Part shown: positions 57,801 through 64,000 of the stretch, in pieces
Layout of the letters: each line of letters begins with the position of its first letter
How positions within the stretch are numbered: the stretch's first letter is position 1
Assembly: GCF_022682495.2 (NCBI RefSeq)
Contig: NC_071391.1
Coordinates: 111,149,195 to 111,213,194, forward strand
Source of the DNA: Desmodus rotundus
Lineage: Eukaryota; Chordata; Mammalia; Chiroptera; Phyllostomidae
Reading direction: 5' to 3'
DNA length: 64,000 nucleotides
Translations under genes and position numbers: made by a program
The notes under the pieces: generated by a model
Databases searched by the model: none
What the model was told of the DNA's origin: nothing
What the model saw: only the letters and a program-made list of their open reading frames with translations

Positions 57801-59037
57801 ATTGTCAATTCACTGCTTCTATAGAATTTTAAGATACATTCATACACTATTATACGTTAAACATCCTGTTAGAATTTGTTGTTGCTAATTTCAGTGAATC
57901 TTTTGTAAATACAGTCTATATAAAAATAAATTTCTATTTATTCCATGGCCTAGTTATCAATCACAGTTTTAAATACAGGATAGTACAAACATAGATTTAC
58001 AGTTGTGAGTACCCGAAACAGAGTTTAATTCTTGTATTATTATTTGTAAGTTATTGTATTATTTTCCATACAAATGACCGCAAACCTACTTTTCTCCCAC
58101 CCTGTATAAAAAATTGAAAGAAAACTTCTTAATCAAAAAAGATAATAGGGAAAAGTGGCAACCCAAAGGAGGAAAAATGAGACAAGAAAAAAATAAAAAA
58201 GAGAGAGTATAGTATCTAGGGATTTAATCAAGACGACCAGTGAAGAGAAAGAGGAAGGCAGTGGGACTAGAGAAATAAAGGTAACCATGGTGACTGAGAG
58301 GAGAAATGGCGACTAGAATTTGGGGCAAGAGTTCACGTACTGACCTCTTTTTTCTTTCCTATGATTTTTGTATAGTGTTTAGAATCTTTTATGATGCCTA
58401 AGACACCCATCCCCAATAAAGAAATTAATCTTCGAATCAAGAAAGCTGCCTCATCAGTAAAAATCAGTGTGACGCTGTGAAGACATGGAACTAATTGAGA
58501 GCAAAAATATTTTGAAGTCAAGGTCCTCTTCAGATATACACAAATTCCATCTTTTAAAAGAATTCAGAAAAATAAGAAAAACAACCAGATGAAAGAATCT
58601 GCTTTTTCGGGCAGAACAATTCCACTTTTCATCAGGCAACAGGAACAGACAGGGACCACAGATGGCATGTTCTGGAAGCTATCATTTAACGGAGTCAAGG
58701 CTTCCTCAATTGATCCAAGTGCCTTTTACGGCTGGCTATGAAGTGGACAGCAAAAATCCCAGCAAGTTAATCTGTCTGTCCTTTACATTTTGCCATCTGC
58801 TGCTCTCTCTAATCTGAAAGAACATTTTACTATTTTCCACAGCAGCCCTTCCCCTTTCTTTTCTTAGAACTTGTCCTTTCTCTGCCCCTTCTCTTTCTCT
58901 GACCAGAGCAGCAGCTTTGAGTGAAGCACTGGCTTCTTGGAAATTCTTCCAAATGACTCTACCCAAGATACCTAACCAGCATCTCAAAACCTGTGTTTCT
59001 TAAACATCCTCATCTCCCCTAACTTGTTTCTTAAATA
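54897..59037. other. Unique sequence, no gene seen
   Basis: About 4.1 kb without a recognisable transposon. A 14-base A run lies at 55050-55063 and TG-rich sequence at 56776-56795. Open frames stay under 100 codons. 57100-57300 is less AT-rich and repeat-free. Confidence 0.4.
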
Positions 59038-59048
59038 ATTACTATTTT

Positions 59049-59272
59049 TTAATTTATTTTATTTTTTAAGATTTTATTTATTTTATTTCTAGAGAGGGGA
59101 AGCAAGGGAAAAAGAGAAGAAGAGAAACATCAAGATGTGGTTGCCTCTTGAGTGCCCCCTACTGGGGACCTGCCTTGCAACCCAGACTTGTGCTCTGACT
59201 GGGAATTGAACCAGAGACCCTTTGTTTCATAGGCCAGCACTCAGTCCACCAAGCCAGACCAGCCAGGGCTTC
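59049..59272 (-). mobile_element. VES SINE, minus strand, with target duplication
   Basis: T-rich tail, 'gagaaacatcaagatgtggt', 'ctactggggacctgccttgc' and the head end 'gccagaccagccagggct'. ATTACTATTTT at 59038-59048 and ATTACCATTTT at 59273-59283 form the target duplication (one mismatch). Confidence 0.95.
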
Positions 59273-59283
59273 ATTACCATTTT

Positions 59284-59969
59284 AAAACAGAATCACAGGG
59301 CATACAGTATTTTTACTTCCTTGTGATTGATGGAATGGCTTACATGAAAAATTTTAAAGCTACATATAAAAAATGCTCTGCAAAAATAAAATAAATCATA
59401 ATTTTTAAGTTGCTATTAATTAGACACAACTAAGTTTTGTTTGTTTGTTTGGGGGAAAAACATAGTGGAGTAGAAAAACATGCACTTTAAGAATTAGATA
59501 AGGCCTATTCAAATCCCAAATCCAAACTTGGGCTTTTCTAGGGCCAGCTGTGTATCTGGGCAGTTACTTATCCTTTTGAAATCTCAGCTCTTGCTGCCTT
59601 GAGAGAGATAAGAACAACTACCGCTTAGCACCAGCAGGCGTCCTAAAGGATAACTTTAGACCATACCCTTTCCCTTGAAGATATATTAGAAAATGAGATG
59701 CAAATTAAACAAAACTTTGACTATTCTAGAATAAGCATACAAAGCAGAACTAATCTACCGATTTACAAATACATAAATAAAATAGAGAAAATGGCAAACT
59801 AAAGAGGTCATGACTTTTCTTCGGTGATTCACAGTACAACTAATAACCTGTAAACTGATGAAATTCAAAAGGAGACTTGTGGCTGGTAGAATGCCAGGTA
59901 ACTAAAAGTTCTGATAATATCATCAACTCGTAATTATCCACCTGTGCAGGAGATGCATCTGGTTCTGCT
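59284..59969. other. Unique AT-rich sequence
   Basis: About 690 bp; nothing recognised. Confidence 0.4.
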
Positions 59970-60165
59970 CTAAACCAGGGGCTGGCAAACTGCTACTCGT
60001 TACACATAGCTGGGGAGCTTTGAAAACCCACATGACCAATCTGAACCCCATATCAGTGAAACCAGGCTCTCTGCCAGTAAAACCCAGCTACCAACCCATG
60101 TGTTAAAAACTCCCCAGGTGATTCCAATGTACATCCCTGTTGGGGAACCAGGGCTTTAACCAACC
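59970..60165 (+). mobile_element. MER5-like hAT element
   Basis: 'tggggagctttgaaaaccca' near the left and 'aaaaactccccaggtgattc' near the right form the inverted-repeat pattern of MER5-type Charlie elements, closing with 'gaaccagggcttt'. The centre is diverged. Confidence 0.65.
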
Positions 60166-60194
60166 ATTTTGGAAAAACAAAAAAGAAATCTTAA

Positions 60195-60332
60195 TGTACC
60201 AATGAATCACCTGAGGATCTTGTTAAAATGAAGATTCTGATTCATTAGGTGTGGGTCAGGACTCTGGAATCTACCACCCAAAATGCTCCTAAAGAATGCT
60301 GATATTACCCTTCTAGGACCACACTTTTACTA
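60195..60332 (+). mobile_element. MER5A hAT element
   Basis: 'aatcacctgaggatcttgtt', 'agattctgattcattaggtg' and 'ggaccacactttt' match MER5A in order. It lies only 30 bp from another MER5-like element. Confidence 0.82.
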
Positions 60333-61789
60333 TCAAGTTCTAAATTGAAACAGTATTTATTCCGCAGTATGGAAATGGATAGTTAGATACTGTTACTTAT
60401 TTCTATTATGCAATATGAGCTCAAAAAGCTGACACTTCTCTTACTATGAGTCTGCTCACCCCCCACCCCAAAAACTTTACCATGAAAAATTAGCAAGAAT
60501 CTGAGGCACATGATGAATTTCCAAGTCAGACATGAATGGATCAGGTTAGATTCTTCCTGTGACTGCCCCCTCCTATGGCGCTGACATTTGCAGGTACATG
60601 GAATCCAGACACGAAATCTGCCCAGGGCAGCCCCAACCAACTTTTCTTAGAAATCTCTACACTCCTCCTAGAGCTTCAGCTGGCTTTCTAGATAACCAGC
60701 ATCAATGAGGGCTTAGAGAAATAAAACCACAGACACAGTGGAGTGTGGGAAAGAGACCAGGTATTACACGAGGGAACTAGTGAACTAATCTAACTTAGAT
60801 TCATCTCATCCCCAAGTCCTCTGATTCTGAAGTGAAGAGGATTTATGATGTCGAGGCCATTTCCATTAGAAGGTGCCAGCACAGTAGAGGGCAGAGTGCT
60901 GAGTCAGCCACTGCAGGATTCACTGATTGCTTTATAGCCCAGGCTTGGTTTATCTCTAGCAGGAAATATGAGTCCACCGATAGCAAAGACTATTTACTGT
61001 ATCAGCTTCTCTGCAGCCTTTAATCAAGCTGGGATCCCAGCGTGTAAGTCCAGATCTTCAAATCCTTCCAGCGGAAACGTGGTCTCCCATAAATCCTTAA
61101 TTCACAGAGGCTGCCTTCCTTGGGAAGAGCTGAGGGCAAGATTCTGCTATCACAGAACTTCTTGGCAGAAAATGCCATTTTGTTCAACCTGTGAGGGCAC
61201 CTCCTTAGGGAAAGAATGCAGAACTTTAAAGGGAACGCAAGGAATAAAATGATTTCACGCCTGGCGCTTTATGCAAGCTTCCTCCCAATTATGATCTTGT
61301 AGCCATTTGCTCTTTAGGGTTTATAGAAGTTAGAGAAATACCTTGGGAAGAGAGGACAGAAAGGAAAAAGAAAGAAGTCAGGGTGGGGTAGAGGGCATGC
61401 ATAGAAAGCTTCAAAGGTTTTTCTAAAAGAAACATTGACCTTTCTAAAACTATGCTGGCAAACTTAAGTCCCCAGGTGCAGAATCAGCTAGGGACACACC
61501 TGTCGTCCTACAGACAGCAGCGGAGCTGGCTTGGCATCTGCCCCTTCTTCTAGGCCAGAGAGGGCTAGCCAGGAGTTCTTGGGCAGGTAAAGAGCCCCTG
61601 AATGGAATCAAAGACATTCATTAACCTCAGAATTTAGGTTTGAGGGCATTTGTTAACCTTAGAATTTAGGTAGCAGACTGTCTGTGGATATCATTTTTTT
61701 TTTTTCTGGGAAAAGTCTCCATAAGTTTTGTCACATCCTAACACAGTTCATATATCTATGAACTAGAAAAGGTTAAAACTATTCTGTTA
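60333..61789. other. Unique sequence
   Basis: About 1.45 kb with no recognised gene. It includes an imperfect tandem repeat at 61616-61675 (unit about 36 bp containing 'agaatttaggt') and a T run near 61695-61705. Confidence 0.4.
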
Positions 61790-63200
61790 TTCATTTATTT
61801 ATTTATTTATTTGCTATCTTCCTACTGTATATCAGGCAGTGAAGCAGGCTCTGAGAATAGGTCAGTGAACAAAACGCACAAATATCCCTATCTCCTAAAA
61901 ACTTACACTTCTGGGGGGGGAGGGCATCAACAACTAATACATAAGAAAACGAGATGGCCTACCTGGCGGCAATGAGTCTCCACTGAGGAATGAGGCAGAA
62001 AGGAAGAGCAGTGAAACTGGTGTTTGGGGGTGTAAAGTCATATTAGCAGCCTGGCCCTACCTCGTAAGCCACCCAATGAGCAGAGACTGAAGAGTGAGCG
62101 GGACAGGACAGGAACACAGAGCTTTCCAGAAATAGGCATCTGCAGATATAAATGACCCTGATGCAGAAGCAACTTGACAAGTTTGAAGAACGGCCAGGAG
62201 GTCAGTGTGCCATGAGATGAGCAAAGAGAGCCCAGAAAATGAGATCCGGGAGATAAGGGGGAGGGGTTGCCTGTGGCAGCTGTGGACCATTGCCGTGATT
62301 TCGCTTTTACTGTAGATAAGGTGGAAGCCACCCGAGGGTTTGGGGACGAGAGCGATTCACTCTTTCATTGTTAAAGGATCAGTCTGGCTGTTGTGTTGAG
62401 ACTGGCCTTGGAGAAAGGATGGCAAAGGCAGAAGCAGGGAGAGAGCCATGAGGTGTTTCTAAAAATTCAGCTGAGAAACGATGGAAACTTAATAGTGATG
62501 GAAGGTGGTGAGAAGCAGTTCCTAGATATATTTTCAGTTTAGAACAGGATTTGCTAATGGGTTATATATGGGATGTGAGAGAAGGAGGGAATACCAACAT
62601 TTCTGAAATAAAGTACTAGGAGAATGGAGAGGTTTTTGCTGGCTGTGGAAAGATAAAGAATAGAGGGCTGATTAAGATTTCAGGTTTGGAAAGGTTAGGT
62701 GTGAAATGCCAACAAAATACAGGAGTGTGAATGTTGGAACTCCCACACAAACAGGAGTGTGGAGTTCAAGGGGGAGGTTTGAGCTGAACAGATAGATGTG
62801 GGAGCAGACAGGTGATATTTAAGGACTGACCCCGGATAAGATCACTAAGGGTGGGTGCAGGTGCAAGTAAAGGTCCAAAGACTGAGGCCTGGCGCACTTC
62901 AGAATCAGGACATCAGGGAGATGGGGAGGACCCAACAAAGTGTCTGGGAAGTGGACAGTGAAGGGGGAGAAAACCAGGAGATGGTAGAGTTCTGGAAGCC
63001 AAGAAAAAATAGTCTTTCCAGGAAAAGTGATCAAGTTTGCCAACCTTAGAGTACTGAGGAAGCAGTGGGCCAGGAGTTGCCTACTGGCACTGGGCCTGTG
63101 GTGGCTGTTCGTGACCTTGACAAAAGCAGGTTGGGGTAGAGAGCACATCACAGAAGCCTGATCAGAGAAGCTTCAAGAGAGAATGAGAAAGGAAAAAAAA
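61790..63200 (+). mobile_element. Long copy of an ancient mammal-wide repeat
   Basis: Words follow a known consensus for over 1.3 kb: 'gtcagtgaacaaaacgcaca', 'gcagaagcagggagagagcc', 'ggtggtgagaagcagttcct', 'aggatttgctaatgggttat', 'ggagaaaaccaggagatggt', 'gttcgtgaccttgacaaaag'. A (TTTA)n run marks the left edge (61790-61812). I recall the consensus well but not its name (an L2-associated LINE or an old LTR element). No coding frame survives. Confidence 0.65.
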
Positions 63201-63975
63201 AAAAACCTAAAACAGAAACAACACTGGAAACAATTATTCTTTTAGGGAATGTTGCAATGAAAGGGATGGAGAAATGAGAAAACAGCTGGGAGAAATGGAG
63301 GCGAAATATATATACGTGTATGTGTATGAGAGAGAGAAAGAAATTTAGAACTTTTTATACTCGTGAGAATGATCCCACAAAAAAATAATTAAATTTCTTT
63401 ACAGGCCTATCTTCATTTGTTTTTGATTTCTGTTTGATTTATTTTTAGCCAAAGTGCAAATTGCTAAAGAATAACATCACTACCTATGTTTTTGGCAATT
63501 CATTTTATTGGTTCAAAACACTTGTAGGTTCAAGTCCTATTTTTCTTTTAAATAATAATGTGAATATGGCAAATTTGCTTTATCCTTGTGTTCTTTATCT
63601 TCAATCCACAGGCTGAGATGATCTACGAAATAGTAACAAACACATATTTCTTGGCAATCCATAAAAGGAATGTTCTAGAGACAAGAGACACGAAACCAGA
63701 GGATGATCAAACTTCCCAATTATATAATCATTTTCATTATTTTTCTCTGCGGACTTAGAACACCAGGGGTTTTTCATGTGGTCCTTTGTTCAAAGTCATC
63801 ACATATAAAAAGACAAAGTTAATCAAAGGGCATACACAAACTTCAATTAGTACTTGGATGATTTTTAGAGAACATTCATTCTTGCCCTGATCCAATAACA
63901 CCATTAATAAAAATCACAAATTCAGCTATGCCAAAAGAACATTAAAAAAGTATAAATCCTAGGATGTGATTTAGG
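63201..63975. other. Unique sequence
   Basis: About 770 bp; an AT/GT-rich simple stretch at 63306-63345. Nothing else recognised. Confidence 0.4.
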
Positions 63976-64000
63976 GTTATGGCTTGAATTATATCCCCCC
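63976..64000 (+). mobile_element. Start of an MLT-type LTR, cut by the window edge
   Basis: 'ttatggcttgaattatatcc' resembles the first bases of an MLT1/MST LTR (tgttatggactgaatg...tccccc). Only about 25 bp lie in the window. Confidence 0.4.

Noticed and set aside
62038..63151. Several minus-strand frames of 77-110 codons
   Set aside because: They lie in antisense to the ancient repeat at 61790-63200 and have no recognised domain.
1..64000. CRISPR array, bacterial operon or phage features
   Set aside because: Repeats are eukaryotic SINEs, LINEs and LTRs; no regularly spaced repeats and no ribosome-binding-site-led gene series.

Overview
The window is nuclear DNA of a mammal, almost certainly a bat of the suborder Yangochiroptera. 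The strongest sign is seven copies of a tRNA-derived SINE of the VES type, whose head reads gccctggctggtgtggctca. They sit beside LINE-1 (L1) copies with bat-like 3' ends, old mammal-wide repeats (MIR, L2, MLT1, MER5, Tigger) and one younger mariner. The name of the species and chromosome cannot be read from the sequence. Family names are from memory of consensus sequences; no database search was run.

I find no convincing host protein-coding gene, rRNA, tRNA or CRISPR array. The open frames are short, and the longest ones with recognisable protein similarity belong to transposons. The window is therefore best read as intergenic or deep intronic DNA. The best remaining exon candidate is an unrecognised open frame at 18721-19159, held at low confidence.

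Layout. 0-14 kb: mostly unique AT-rich DNA with a hAT-Charlie relic, a minus-strand solo LTR that carries a nested VES, one more VES and a MIR. 14-27 kb: L1 3' ends, two VES, the open frame at 18.7-19.2 kb, an L2 tail, and an MLT1 solo LTR with a 5-bp target duplication and a foreign block of about 126 bp copied from 1.8 kb upstream. Two small tandem duplications follow, one of them inside a MIR, and then an internally deleted mariner. 27-33 kb: a 5'-truncated L1 with a clear target duplication, a VES with a perfect 15-bp target duplication, and three unrelated LTRs in one orientation. 33-36 kb: unique DNA and a Tigger relic. 37-45 kb: a large 5'-inverted L1 with a VES nested in it, then three or four short L1 3' ends. 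46-50 kb: an L1 5' untranslated region with no body, and MIR/L2 relics. 51.5-54.9 kb: a second 5'-inverted L1. 55-64 kb: mostly unique DNA, a VES, two MER5-like elements, a long ancient repeat at 61.8-63.2 kb, and the first bases of another MLT-type LTR at the right edge.

No host pathway joins these features. What the window records is retrotransposition history. The most striking points are the two L1 copies that share ORF2-breaking mutations and nearly the same inversion breakpoint, and the templated insertion in the MLT1 LTR.
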